Shown piece by piece: positions 1 through 7,538 of a stretch of 35,044 bases of DNA. The translations under genes were made by a program, and so were the position numbers. Below the pieces are notes generated by a model. It was not told the DNA's origin. It saw only the letters and a program-made list of their open reading frames with translations, and ran no database searches. Location: assembly GCA_013289065.1 (NCBI GenBank), contig JABDAP010000020.1, positions 1-35,044 on the forward strand, given 5' to 3'. Numbering within the stretch: position 1 is the stretch's first letter; each line of letters begins with the position of its first letter. The stretch is from Bacteroidota bacterium. GTDB lineage: Bacteria; Bacteroidota; Bacteroidia; Chitinophagales; Chitinophagaceae.

Positions 1-135
1 AGTATTTTTATTTCAACGCTTGCTTTTGCAGACCCTTCGCAACAGGATATCGCCAAAATATCTGTGCTGCTTGCTTCATTTATTTCGATGACGGTTGGAT
101 TTTTCTGGCTGAAGTTCGAGAAACATCATGCGTAA
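1..135 (+). CDS. nhaA: Na+/H+ antiporter NhaA, C-terminal fragment
   Basis: The window opens inside a reading frame that starts SIFISTLAFAD and ends WLKFEKHHA before a TAA at 133-135. The 44 visible residues match the end of NhaA antiporters, where a conserved FxMSIFI(x)LAFAD segment is followed by one last transmembrane helix; here the helix is ISVLLASFISMTVGFFWL. NhaA exchanges cytoplasmic Na+ for external protons in the inner membrane and supports salt and alkaline tolerance. Only the C-terminus is present, so the length, the paired aspartates of the ion site and the start cannot be checked. The gene converges on the minus-strand gene ending at 188; the 52 bases between them show no clear hairpin. 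Confidence 0.8.
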   Translation, partial: SIFISTLAFADPSQQDIAKISVLLASFISMTVGFFWLKFEKHHA

Positions 136-187
136 ACACAACTGTTTATTCAGGCAATACCATTTTCCGGCGATAATGAATAGCTGA

Positions 188-913
188 TCACTTCCTGTCG
201 AGATAAGATACCAGTTCAACAAACTGCTCCCTGTTCTTTGAATCGATCTTATGTGAAGAATTATAGGAAAGGATATCGCCTGTATAAGATGGCAGGGATT
301 TCCTGACCGACTTTACAGACCATGCATTATCCAATGGGATCATTTTATTTTCGCCGGGCCTGTACAGGTACATGTGTTGAACCAATTCATATTCTTTTTG
401 CTGCGGGCCGTTGTAGACAAAATATTCAACAACTTTTTTATGCAGCCATACGAGAAGCTGCAGATTTTTCCCCTCATACAATACTTCGTAAAAATCATTT
501 TCATCAAGATCGCCAACCGCAGGGAAACCGTTTTTGAAAGTATGCATTACGGGTTGTTCATTTTCGTTCCGGAAACTGAGTTGAAAAGAAGTGACAGGCT
601 GTATCAGTTCGATAAAGCTATTGTTGCGTTGCACATATAATTTATGATCGTAGAGGGAAAAATTTATTCCTGTGTCGGAAAGAACCTGTCCATTTTTAAA
701 CCGCACCGTTCCTCTTCCCCAACCATCCTGCAGCATAGGGCTGCCAAAAACACCCAATTCTTTGCCGCTTTTAATAAGCGTGCCATCCATGTTCCTGTAT
801 TCAACAAGGCGGACGCCTGGATTACCAAGCATCGTTTGCGCGTGGCTTACGGCCGGCGAAGCAATAAACTGCATAAAAAGAAATGCAGCCAACAGCCTGA
901 AATTTGTTTTCAT
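188..913 (-). CDS. secreted protein of unknown function (241 aa)
   Basis: I do not recognise a named family. The ATG at 913 was chosen because it places MKTNFRLLAAFLFMQFIASP with a cleavage-like VSHAQ at the N-terminus, a typical Sec signal; an upstream ATG at 991 only adds a 26-residue tail and runs into the hairpin at 966-1001. The mature part is rich in beta-type alternation, with a GSPMLQDGWGRGTVRFKNG segment and a YEVLYEGKNLQLLVWLHKK segment that resemble the short secreted beta-rich proteins often seen in Chitinophagaceae. No cysteines or catalytic motif stand out. It is transcribed in the same direction as doxX but is separated from it by a strong hairpin, so it is probably its own unit. 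Confidence 0.75.
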   Translation of the reverse strand: MKTNFRLLAAFLFMQFIASPAVSHAQTMLGNPGVRLVEYRNMDGTLIKSGKELGVFGSPMLQDGWGRGTVRFKNGQVLSDTGINFSLYDHKLYVQRNNSFIELIQPVTSFQLSFRNENEQPVMHTFKNGFPAVGDLDENDFYEVLYEGKNLQLLVWLHKKVVEYFVYNGPQQKEYELVQHMYLYRPGENKMIPLDNAWSVKSVRKSLPSYTGDILSYNSSHKIDSKNREQFVELVSYLDRK

Positions 914-965
914 AGAGCTGGTTTTAATGTTTGAGATTAAAAACCGGGGATATTTCTGACTAAAG

Positions 966-1001
966 TTACAAAGACTTGTATAAAAATACAAGTCTTTGTA
1001 A
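966..1001 (-). terminator. perfect 16-bp hairpin, likely doxX terminator
   Basis: Arms 966-981 and 986-1001 (TTACAAAGACTTGTAT and its exact complement) flank an AAAA loop. It lies 54 bases past the doxX stop codon and before the next minus-strand start at 913. There is no run of T after the stem on the minus strand, so it is a hairpin terminator or possibly an operator palindrome rather than a textbook intrinsic terminator. Confidence 0.6.
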
Positions 1002-1054
1002 GCTGCTATAGAAGATTTCTGTGCCGGCTGCCCAGACGCAGGGATGCTGATCTT

Positions 1055-1432
1055 TTACCTGACCATCGGCATGTATTTTTCGCGGTTTTCGATGATGATC
1101 CATAGGTTTATCACGAGCAGTATAACAGCCAATGGTATACCTGATGGTGCATTTACGATATTGGTGAGCAGTATCCCCACCATTACAGGAAAAATAATGA
1201 TCGCGCCAAGCGCCCGGAATTTAGGAATGATAACAAGTATGCCCCCCACAATTTCTGCAACGCCGACCAACGGCATTAACCATTTTATCTGCATAACGGC
1301 AGTCATTAAGTCTGTCATGCTTTGAGGCATATCTTTTGGCATGGGCATATAATTCAGGAATTTGTTCAGCCCGGCATTAATGAACATGAGCCCGAAAAGA
1401 AGGCTTACTATGAACAGGATCGTTTTTTTCAT
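1055..1432 (-). CDS. DoxX family membrane protein
   Basis: This 125-residue protein has four predicted transmembrane segments: about 4-22 (ILFIVSLLFGLMFINAGLN), 52-70 (MPLVGVAEIVGGILVIIP), 75-92 (GAIIIFPVMVGILLTNIV) and 98-113 (IPLAVILLVINLWIII). The early FINAGLNKF motif followed by a GVAEIVGGILV motif is typical of the DoxX/DoxD-like family, small inner-membrane proteins linked in different bacteria to quinone or redox homeostasis; the exact reaction is not settled for most members. It lies 74 bases downstream of the AHSA1-like gene in the same direction and may share its transcript. Start is ATG at 1432 with no visible Shine-Dalgarno. A hairpin follows the stop at 966-1001. Confidence 0.85.
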   Translation of the reverse strand: MKKTILFIVSLLFGLMFINAGLNKFLNYMPMPKDMPQSMTDLMTAVMQIKWLMPLVGVAEIVGGILVIIPKFRALGAIIIFPVMVGILLTNIVNAPSGIPLAVILLVINLWIIIENREKYMPMVR

Positions 1433-1506
1433 TTTGGTTGTTTTGGTTGGTTATTTTATGAGGATTCTGTTACAAGTTAGAAATTTTTATTCAACAAAAT
1501 GCCGGC

Positions 1507-1932
1507 TTACTTCTGTTCTTCGGCGTATCTCTTAAAATTATTCAGCACGGATTGACAAAAATTTTTTTGTATTTCAAGTGATGGTTCTTTTCCGGGCTCA
1601 AACTCTTCTTCTATTACAGTTCTGTTATTATCCGGTACAAACCGGATGATCGATCTTCTGCCATCCGTTCCGGTGTATTCAATCAATTGATGATGTATTA
1701 CCTCGTCATAAACACCTGTATGATCAAATCCATCCTTTCCGTCTTTTGTTTCCATCCTGAATAAAAACCGGCCGCCTTTTTGTAAATCGTTTTCAACTTT
1801 TGGCGAGTGCCAGTTATCAGAAGGATTGTTCCATTGCATAATATCGGAAGACGTTGCCCAGATCTTCCATACTTTTTCTATGGGTGCGTTTACTGTTACC
1901 TGCACGGTGATCATTGTACTTGTTTTATCCAT
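1507..1932 (-). CDS. SRPBCC (AHSA1-like) domain protein
   Basis: The 141-residue product begins TITVQVTVNAPIEKVWKIW after a short lead, the characteristic first strand and helix of the START/Bet v1-like SRPBCC fold, and continues with NPSDNWHSPKVENDLQKGGRF and a long C-terminal helix (SLEIQKNFCQSVLNNFKRYAEEQ). These features match the AHSA1 (activator of Hsp90 ATPase homologue) subgroup common in Bacteroidota. Members bind hydrophobic ligands in a cavity; the ligand here is unknown. It appears to lead a two-gene unit with doxX, a frequent pairing of small stress-type genes. Repeat element A1 (2003-2122) sits about 70 bases upstream of the start at 1932. Confidence 0.85.
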   Translation of the reverse strand: MDKTSTMITVQVTVNAPIEKVWKIWATSSDIMQWNNPSDNWHSPKVENDLQKGGRFLFRMETKDGKDGFDHTGVYDEVIHHQLIEYTGTDGRRSIIRFVPDNNRTVIEEEFEPGKEPSLEIQKNFCQSVLNNFKRYAEEQK

Positions 1933-2002
1933 ACGATTATTAATGATTGATTGGTACAGCTAATTTCATTAAAATATGTAAGATACTACTATCTGCAAGT
2001 GT

Positions 2003-2122
2003 CTCAGTTTGAAAATCAAAACAAATCAAAACTGCGCCTCGGCGCCCTTGCGCGAAAAATGCACGCAAAGGCGCGGAGGCGCGGTAATTATATTATAAAG
2101 CATATTAAAATTATCAACCCGA
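2003..2122. repeat. palindromic element family A, copy A1
   Basis: A GC-rich inverted repeat (arms about 2031-2054 and 2061-2084, core GCACGCAAAGGCGCGGAGGC) is embedded in AT-rich flanks that align base for base with copies A2 and A3. In the reverse orientation its left flank (GATAATTTTAATATG) and right flank (TTTTCAAACTGAG) match those of A3. It sits between the S9 peptidase terminator and the SRPBCC gene. Confidence 0.8.
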
Positions 2123-2145
2123 AATACTACTTGCTATTCAATTAA

Positions 2146-2180
2146 AAAGGTTCAGTCAACTATGCGTTGACTGAACCTTT
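2146..2180 (-). terminator. intrinsic terminator of the S9 peptidase gene
   Basis: Perfect 15-bp arms (AAAGGTTCAGTCAAC at 2146-2160 and its complement at 2166-2180) with a 5-base loop, starting 22 bases after the stop codon. On the minus strand the stem runs into a T-rich tail (CCTTTTTAAT), which fits rho-independent termination. Confidence 0.85.
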
Positions 2181-2202
2181 CAATATCACTCACTAAAATT
2201 AA

Positions 2203-5200
2203 TTAATATCCTAAACCAAGATCACGCCCCTTCATCACAGCGGGCACTCCTTCTGTGATCCATTTGGAAGGCTTGTCTCCTTTCAACATATAATCAAAGA
2301 ACTGCTGTTCGCGGATCTGAATGTCTTTGCGGTTCTTTCTTTCAACAAGGTTATGCGCTTCTCCGTTGTAAGTAAGCATCCATACTTTTTTACCGAGGCG
2401 GCGCATGCCCGAATACATTTCAATTCCCTGGTACCACGGCACCGCATCATCCGCATCATTGGCCATAATAACCAACGGCGTTTTTACTTTTGGCAACGAG
2501 AACAAAGCAGAGTTCTGAATATACAGATCCGGACGCTCCCATAATGTTGCACCGATACGGCTCTGCGTTTTTTCATACTGGAACTGTCTTAAGATGCCCG
2601 GCCCCCAACGTATACCGCCATAGGCACTCGTCATATTTGCAACTGGCGCACCAGCCCATGCGGCTGCATACAGATTTGTTTTGGTGATGAGGTATACGAT
2701 CTGGTATCCACCCCAGCTCTGTCCCTGCAAACCTATTTTAGTACTGTCAACAAACCCCTGTTTTACTACAGCACGTGTTCCGCTTAATATATAATCATAG
2801 GCGCCTTGTCCGGGGTAACCTTTTTTATACCAGATATCCGGAACAAAAACAATATACCCGCGGCTCACAAAGAACGGTATGTTCAAACGTGATGGCGTAG
2901 GCGCCGGTGGCTGGTAGTTGTACAGTGTTGTATTATTTCTCTCATAGAAATAAACGATCATCGGGTATTTCTTTTTGGGATCGAAGTCTTCGGGTTTATA
3001 CAATACACCTTCTGTTTCTTTTCCGGTATAAGCTTTCCATTTAAACAACTCTGATGTTCCCCAGTTATATTCTGCCTGTTGCGGATTGGTATGCGATAAC
3101 TGCACTGCTGCATTACTGCCAACCATCGTAAACACATCCGGCGATCTTACAAATGTTTCTTTTACAAAACTGTACACATCCGCATCTTTTGCTTTCTGCG
3201 GCGCCTGAACGGTTACTTTTTCTTTGAACAGAACGCTGGTATTATTTTTAGACAGATCCAGTACCGCCAACCCGCTGCTTTTATCTTTTTCATCGAACAT
3301 GTGCAGCAATAATTTTTGTCCGGGCGTAATAAATTTCTCTTCACGATCCACATTGATAAAACGGTATTGTACTTTATCTTTTCTTCCATCTGTTAAGCAT
3401 ACCGATCTTTCTTTTCCTTCCGGATCTATTTTCCAGATATCATAACGGTCGTAGATCAATACATATTTATCCGCTTCCATCCATTGTACAACGCCATACG
3501 CATTGGGATCATCGGGTACATCGTTCTCTTCATCAAACAAGGATGTCTTGATGTCTTTAGCAACCGTATTCAATTGTTTGGTGATCGAATTATAAGCGAA
3601 ATAATTTTGTTTTACTTCATCAAAGAACAATAAATATTTTCCTGTGGAAGATGCGGATAATGCGCCGCCTTTAAAGTTCTTCCTGATCAATTCTGTCTTG
3701 CCATTATCCGGGTTTACTGTGTAGATATCACTCAGTGTAAAGCCCTGCCACTGGCTCGCAACACGGCGGCCGGTATCCGATGTTGCGTAAAATACGGCGC
3801 CATCGCCATCCATTGTATGGATCACATTACGCAGGCTTTGATTGCCTATCTGTACAGTTTCTTTTGTGTTGAGGTCGAAACGCGCGAGATATGAACGGTT
3901 CAGGTCTGCATTCAGGCTCCTGATCTGTGCGGCCTGGATCTGATCGTCATTATAATGCCAGATGTCAACACTCACCCTGTCGAACTCAGGAAGCGATGTA
4001 TCTTTTGGCGGCAATACGGGCGCGGTACCAAAGAATAAACGTTGCCCGTTCTTGCTAAAGCTAATGGCCGATCCGCCGCCACCGCCTCTTCTTCCGCCAC
4101 CGCCTCCACCGCCAAAACCGCCTCCGCCGCCTGCTTCGGCAACGGTCCATGTTGGTACCATGCCATTGCTGTTGCGTGAAGCAAGAAGCATAGCGCTGTC
4201 GGCTCCTGTTTTATAATAATATAATTTATAAAATTTCTGCAATGCCTTACTGCTGCTGTCGCGCTCTGCTATGAAGGCAACCTGTGTGCCGTTATCATCC
4301 ATCGCATAGTTCTTGGCATCATTGAATTTTTTAAAGATGGTTTTACTGTTGCCGTTTGCAAGGTCGTAGGTTACCACCGATGCCTGCGTGAGTGAATCGT
4401 TTGCTTTCTTTGTTGTTTCGTATAATAAGATGTTGGCATTGCGGTTAAAATAATATTCGCTTACTAATTTAAACGAATGCTGTTCGCCTGTATGCAGGTT
4501 TTTGAGAATGAGTTCTGTTCCTTCTTCTGCTGCCGCATCATCACCGCCTGCTGCAGGAGCCGCACTGCCCCCGGCTGCGCCGCGTGCGCCGCCTCTTTGT
4601 GCACCGCCCGGGCGGGCGCCGCCACCGCTGCCACTACCACCTTCGCCACGCGGTTGTTGCAGAACGGCCATGCCTTTCATCTTTACATCATTCACTTTAT
4701 TTTTAATACTGTCTGCTACGTGTATCAAACTGTCTGCAACAGATAACATGGTATTCAACCTTGTGAGCGAATCCATTTCCTGCCTGCCGCCGGGCCTGCT
4801 GAGATCGGGTAATCCTTTATCCATCAGGTATGCGAGCCACTGGCTGCCGTTCTCATCGGGTGTTTTGTAACTGCGGACGCGGGCTATCTTTTCAATTTTG
4901 TCTTTACCGAGTTCGAGAATAGCGAGGCTGTCTTTCGGCATATCATCCGGCCGTTTCTTTTTGATGCGGGCATCGCGTGTGTCTTTATAAAAAGGCCTGA
5001 TCCGGCAGATCACAAAACGGTTATCATCCGTGATCGTGGCATTATACCCGCGCGGAATTTCTTTTTTATAATCGCCGGATACGCTTTGTATCATCAGCAC
5101 GCCATCGCCTTCCTGGGGATTGATGGCATAGGCAACATATTTACCATCATTGCTCATCACGCGTTCGCCAACACTTTGCCAGCCATCATACACAGAATGG

Positions 5201-5271
5201 TCGAGCGGTTTTTTCTGTGCAGATACGGTAATGGAAACAATACAGCAAAAAACAAAGAAGCATTTCTTCAT
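2203..5271 (-). CDS. S9 family peptidase (prolyl oligopeptidase type), exported
   Basis: A 1022-residue exported serine peptidase. Residues 1-18 (MKKCFFVFCCIVSITVSA) form a Sec signal. A long N-terminal beta-propeller region is followed by an alpha/beta-hydrolase domain from about residue 770. The catalytic triad is visible: Ser852 in GQSWGGYQ, Asp941 in NDADDAVPW and His973 in NGEAHNLVE. The family cleaves short peptides, often after proline or with dipeptidyl release, normally in the periplasm of Gram-negative bacteria. The propeller carries two low-complexity inserts, Gly/Ala-rich at about 208-253 and almost pure glycine with a paired arginine at about 378-402; both are unusual for the family and probably form flexible surface loops. 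The gene stands alone, with its own terminator at 2146-2180. Confidence 0.93.
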   Translation of the reverse strand: MKKCFFVFCCIVSITVSAQKKPLDHSVYDGWQSVGERVMSNDGKYVAYAINPQEGDGVLMIQSVSGDYKKEIPRGYNATITDDNRFVICRIRPFYKDTRDARIKKKRPDDMPKDSLAILELGKDKIEKIARVRSYKTPDENGSQWLAYLMDKGLPDLSRPGGRQEMDSLTRLNTMLSVADSLIHVADSIKNKVNDVKMKGMAVLQQPRGEGGSGSGGGARPGGAQRGGARGAAGGSAAPAAGGDDAAAEEGTELILKNLHTGEQHSFKLVSEYYFNRNANILLYETTKKANDSLTQASVVTYDLANGNSKTIFKKFNDAKNYAMDDNGTQVAFIAERDSSSKALQKFYKLYYYKTGADSAMLLASRNSNGMVPTWTVAEAGGGGGFGGGGGGGRRGGGGGSAISFSKNGQRLFFGTAPVLPPKDTSLPEFDRVSVDIWHYNDDQIQAAQIRSLNADLNRSYLARFDLNTKETVQIGNQSLRNVIHTMDGDGAVFYATSDTGRRVASQWQGFTLSDIYTVNPDNGKTELIRKNFKGGALSASSTGKYLLFFDEVKQNYFAYNSITKQLNTVAKDIKTSLFDEENDVPDDPNAYGVVQWMEADKYVLIYDRYDIWKIDPEGKERSVCLTDGRKDKVQYRFINVDREEKFITPGQKLLLHMFDEKDKSSGLAVLDLSKNNTSVLFKEKVTVQAPQKAKDADVYSFVKETFVRSPDVFTMVGSNAAVQLSHTNPQQAEYNWGTSELFKWKAYTGKETEGVLYKPEDFDPKKKYPMIVYFYERNNTTLYNYQPPAPTPSRLNIPFFVSRGYIVFVPDIWYKKGYPGQGAYDYILSGTRAVVKQGFVDSTKIGLQGQSWGGYQIVYLITKTNLYAAAWAGAPVANMTSAYGGIRWGPGILRQFQYEKTQSRIGATLWERPDLYIQNSALFSLPKVKTPLVIMANDADDAVPWYQGIEMYSGMRRLGKKVWMLTYNGEAHNLVERKNRKDIQIREQQFFDYMLKGDKPSKWITEGVPAVMKGRDLGLGY

Positions 5272-5411
5272 AGCAGTAGTTTATTAGAGTTCCGAAGATA
5301 ATTAAACAATGTACACTGGTTTAACTCTTTCGGTGAATTTTATAAACAACCTGGTGTGGCAAACTTCAGTGGCGCAAAAGGGTGGTTTATCTTTTATTTT
5401 GTCGGGTTCGG

Positions 5412-5515
5412 TGGAGTGAATCGTGAGTCGGCAGTCGGCAGTCGTGAGTGGTGGATAATGAACTTTTTACTGACGACTCACGGCTGACGCTTCACGGCTG
5501 CCGATTCACAACTCA
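5412..5515. repeat. inverted repeat of GTGAGTCGGCAGTCG words (family C, copy C1)
   Basis: The left half (about 5412-5453) contains GTGAGTCGGCAGTCGGCAGT and the right half (about 5471-5515) contains the complementary words GACTCACGGCTG and CACGGCTGCCGATTCAC, giving an imperfect long hairpin. It lies in the 290-base gap between the divergent S9 peptidase and SMP-30-like genes. The rest of that gap shows no gene. Confidence 0.7.
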
Positions 5516-5561
5516 CCGCTGCAATAAAAAATATTTATATTTATCCCCTCAACCCTACACT

Positions 5562-6395
5562 ATGAAACGAACTGCTTTTATTTTTTTTGTATCAGCCATG
5601 CCGGTACTCGGCGTATTACATGCACAAACACATACCGTTGTAAAGAAATGGGCATCGGATACTTTATTCAGGACACCTGAATCTGTTTTGTATGATGCAA
5701 AAGATAAACTGTTATATGTATCGAACATGGATCCGGCATCGGGTGATAAAGGCGGTAAAGGATCGATAGGCAAACTGGGGCTTGATGGAAAGATCATTTC
5801 GCTCGACTGGGTAACGGGCCTCACTTCGCCCAAAGGAATGGGTTTGTATAAGAACGAATTATATGCAGCGGAGTTAACAACGGTTGTGGTGATCGATATC
5901 AACAAAGCACAGGTCATCCGCCGTATACCTGTTGAGGGCGCTGTGTTCTTAAATGATATCAGCGTTGATAAGAATGGCGTAATATATGTAAGCGACAGCC
6001 GTACAATGAAAATACACAGGATCGAAAATGGAAAAGTAACCACGCTGCTGCAAAACATGCAGGGCCCGAATGGTGTACTCGCCGTTGGCGATGAGTTGGT
6101 GTATATTGATAAAGGAAGTTTATTGAAAAGAAGTGCAGACGGCAGCAGCACAAAGATCACCGATGGAATGGATCCGAGCACAGATGGGATTGAAATGGTA
6201 AAACCCAATGAATACCTGGTAAGTTCCTGGAATGGTATTGTATATTATGTATATGCAGACGGCCACAAAGATATTTTATTTGATACACGGCCGGAAAAGG
6301 TCAATAGTGCTGATATTGGTTATGATCCAAAGAACCATATCATGTATGTGCCAACATTTTTTAAGAATGGTGTGATTGCGTATGAGGTGAAGTAG
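5562..6395 (+). CDS. secreted SMP-30/NHL-like beta-propeller protein
   Basis: A 277-residue protein. The ATG at 5562 was chosen because it begins a clean signal peptide (MKRTAFIFFVSAMPVLGVLHAQ); an upstream ATG at 5448 lies inside repeat C1 and adds 38 non-conserved residues. The mature chain is a series of four-strand blade-like repeats with PESVLYDAKDKLLYVSNM, GLTSPKGMGLYKNELYAAE, LNDISVDKNGVIYVSD and GPNGVLAVGDELVYID, typical of the SMP-30/gluconolactonase/LRE group. Such proteins are calcium-dependent lactonases or sugar/ligand-binding propellers; the substrate cannot be told from sequence. It converges on the M23 peptidase gene, with repeat B1 between them. Confidence 0.82.
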   Translation: MKRTAFIFFVSAMPVLGVLHAQTHTVVKKWASDTLFRTPESVLYDAKDKLLYVSNMDPASGDKGGKGSIGKLGLDGKIISLDWVTGLTSPKGMGLYKNELYAAELTTVVVIDINKAQVIRRIPVEGAVFLNDISVDKNGVIYVSDSRTMKIHRIENGKVTTLLQNMQGPNGVLAVGDELVYIDKGSLLKRSADGSSTKITDGMDPSTDGIEMVKPNEYLVSSWNGIVYYVYADGHKDILFDTRPEKVNSADIGYDPKNHIMYVPTFFKNGVIAYEVK

Positions 6396-6402
6396 GATAT
6401 TC

Positions 6403-6475
6403 TTATCCGCCCCTGCCCCTGAAGGGGTTTGAGTTTACCATAAAAAATCCTTTTCCCCTTCAGGGGCGGGGGTAA
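6403..6475. repeat. family B hairpin, copy B1
   Basis: Left arm about 6408-6427 (CGCCCCTGCCCCTGAAGGGG), right arm about 6455-6475 (CCCCTTCAGGGGCGGGGG), loop rich in A/T. It starts 8 bases past the SMP-30 stop and ends 11 bases before the M23 stop, so it probably terminates transcription from both sides. Confidence 0.85.
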
Positions 6476-6485
6476 CTATGGCAAA

Positions 6486-7304
6486 CTAATAATTTCTTTT
6501 ATACCAACCATCTTCAACAAGATAGGATGCGGTTGTACCATTACCGGTTCTGAATTTTGTTTTGATACCTCTTCTTGTATCGATCCCCGGAAGAAAGCAA
6601 ATGAAATGAAGATGCGGGCCGCGTGTATAACCGGTGTTGCCGCTTAATGCGATCGGGTCGCCTTTATTTACGGAATCTCCGGGTTGTACCAATGCGCCGT
6701 TGTGCCTGAGATGGCTGTAATCCGCAATGGTTCCATCGGAGTGAAGAATTAAAATATGGTTGGCCATCTGTTTACACTCTTCGCGTAAACAGCTTTCACT
6801 GTACTGTTGAACAACAGCGATAACGATGCCGCTTCTTGCTGCTTTTACATTGGTTCCTTCCGGCATATTAAAATCCAGTGCGTTTTCATTTTGGTGTGTG
6901 AATTGCCCGTTATAACCCTGGTCTATCCTGAAGTTCGATCCTTTTTTATAAGGAAGGTCGTAAACATAATTCCTGTCGTAATTAGTCTGGTGCACGTTTC
7001 CAAACACTGCTTTATAATCGTATGCGTAACCGGTTCTGCCTTTTTTGATGCGCGATAATTCAACCAGTTTAATTTTATTGCCTTGCGGGATGATATAAAT
7101 ATGATCGAACGATTCATCTGCGATAAGGTTGTCAAGGCTCAGCGTTAACTGAACAGATACCGTACAATATTCATTGTTATCAGCATACAACACAATTCTG
7201 TCGCCTTCCTTTTCAGCAATCACTTTTATATTATTTTGCGAAAAGGCAAGAATGCTTTTAAAAAAGAAAAAACAAATGAATAATATTTTAACGGAATCTT
7301 TCAG
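6486..7304 (-). CDS. exported M23 metallopeptidase, apparent CTG start
   Basis: The C-terminal domain is a LytM/M23 zinc endopeptidase fold that cuts peptidoglycan cross-links. Counting from the GTG at 7223, zinc ligands are His110 and Asp117 (HQNENALDF), and His204/His206 (GPHLHF) complete the HxH motif. The first canonical codon is that GTG, but the frame stays open upstream to 7316 and codes a perfect signal peptide: reading CTG at 7302-7304 as the start gives M-KDSVKILFICFFFFKSILAFSQ. There is no in-frame ATG, GTG or TTG in that stretch. I therefore place the start at the CTG (272 residues), noting that a mutated start or a sequencing error is possible. Repeat A2 ends six bases upstream. 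The protein should act in the periplasm. Confidence 0.85.
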   Translation of the reverse strand: MKDSVKILFICFFFFKSILAFSQNNIKVIAEKEGDRIVLYADNNEYCTVSVQLTLSLDNLIADESFDHIYIIPQGNKIKLVELSRIKKGRTGYAYDYKAVFGNVHQTNYDRNYVYDLPYKKGSNFRIDQGYNGQFTHQNENALDFNMPEGTNVKAARSGIVIAVVQQYSESCLREECKQMANHILILHSDGTIADYSHLRHNGALVQPGDSVNKGDPIALSGNTGYTRGPHLHFICFLPGIDTRRGIKTKFRTGNGTTASYLVEDGWYKRNY

Positions 7305-7310
7305 TAATGT

Positions 7311-7427
7311 TTCAGTTTAATAATTTTACTATACGCTACAGCTAATTACTACGCCTTCGCGCCTGCGTGAGAAAAATGCACGCAAAGGCGCGAAGGCGCA
7401 GTTTTGATTTGTTGGATCTTAAACTGG
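7311..7427. repeat. palindromic element family A, copy A2
   Basis: Terminal inverted repeat CAGTTTAA (7313-7320) / TTAAACTG (7419-7426) around a GC-rich hairpin (about 7351-7369 and 7379-7401, right arm CACGCAAAGGCGCGAAGGCG). The terminal repeat and the stem both differ from A3 at single positions with the matching change on the opposite arm. It fills the space between the M23 start and the glycine-zipper gene's terminator. Confidence 0.85.
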
Positions 7428-7455
7428 TATTCTATCCATTTCCCGAGGTTTCTCA

Positions 7456-7491
7456 AAAGAAAAAGTATAGCGGATGCTACACTTCTTCTTT
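7456..7491 (-). terminator. terminator of the glycine-zipper lipoprotein gene
   Basis: A 16-bp stem (7456-7471 with 7476-7491) around a GGAT loop, about 48 bases past the stop codon at 7539. Two positions that would be A-C mismatches on the plus strand become U-G wobble pairs in minus-strand RNA, and the 3' arm is U-rich, so the fold is intact only in the direction of this gene. Confidence 0.7.
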
Positions 7492-7538
7492 GAAAATTGT
7501 ATATTTTATTACCCGCATCATGCAGGATTGAACATCAT

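Noticed and set aside
914-991. Longer N-terminus for the secreted protein ending at 188
   Set aside because: The extra 26 residues precede a complete signal peptide and overlap the hairpin at 966-1001.
1951-2145. 64-residue plus-strand frame
   Set aside because: Runs through repeat A1; the peptide (ARKMHAKARRRG) is a translation of the palindrome.
3962-4216. Proline-rich plus-strand frame opposite the S9 peptidase
   Set aside because: It is the complement of the glycine-rich insert of a clearly real gene; no start context or homology-like features.
4477-4870. Two overlapping plus-strand frames rich in Ala/Pro/Cys opposite the S9 peptidase
   Set aside because: Shadows of the Gly/Ala-rich insert in the peptidase; the codon pattern follows the minus-strand gene.
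5448-5561. Longer N-terminus for the SMP-30-like protein from ATG 5448
   Set aside because: The added residues are encoded by repeat C1 and would bury the signal peptide inside the protein.
5555-6208. 217-residue minus-strand frame opposite the SMP-30-like gene
   Set aside because: Full-length shadow of a propeller gene with clear blades and signal peptide on the plus strand.
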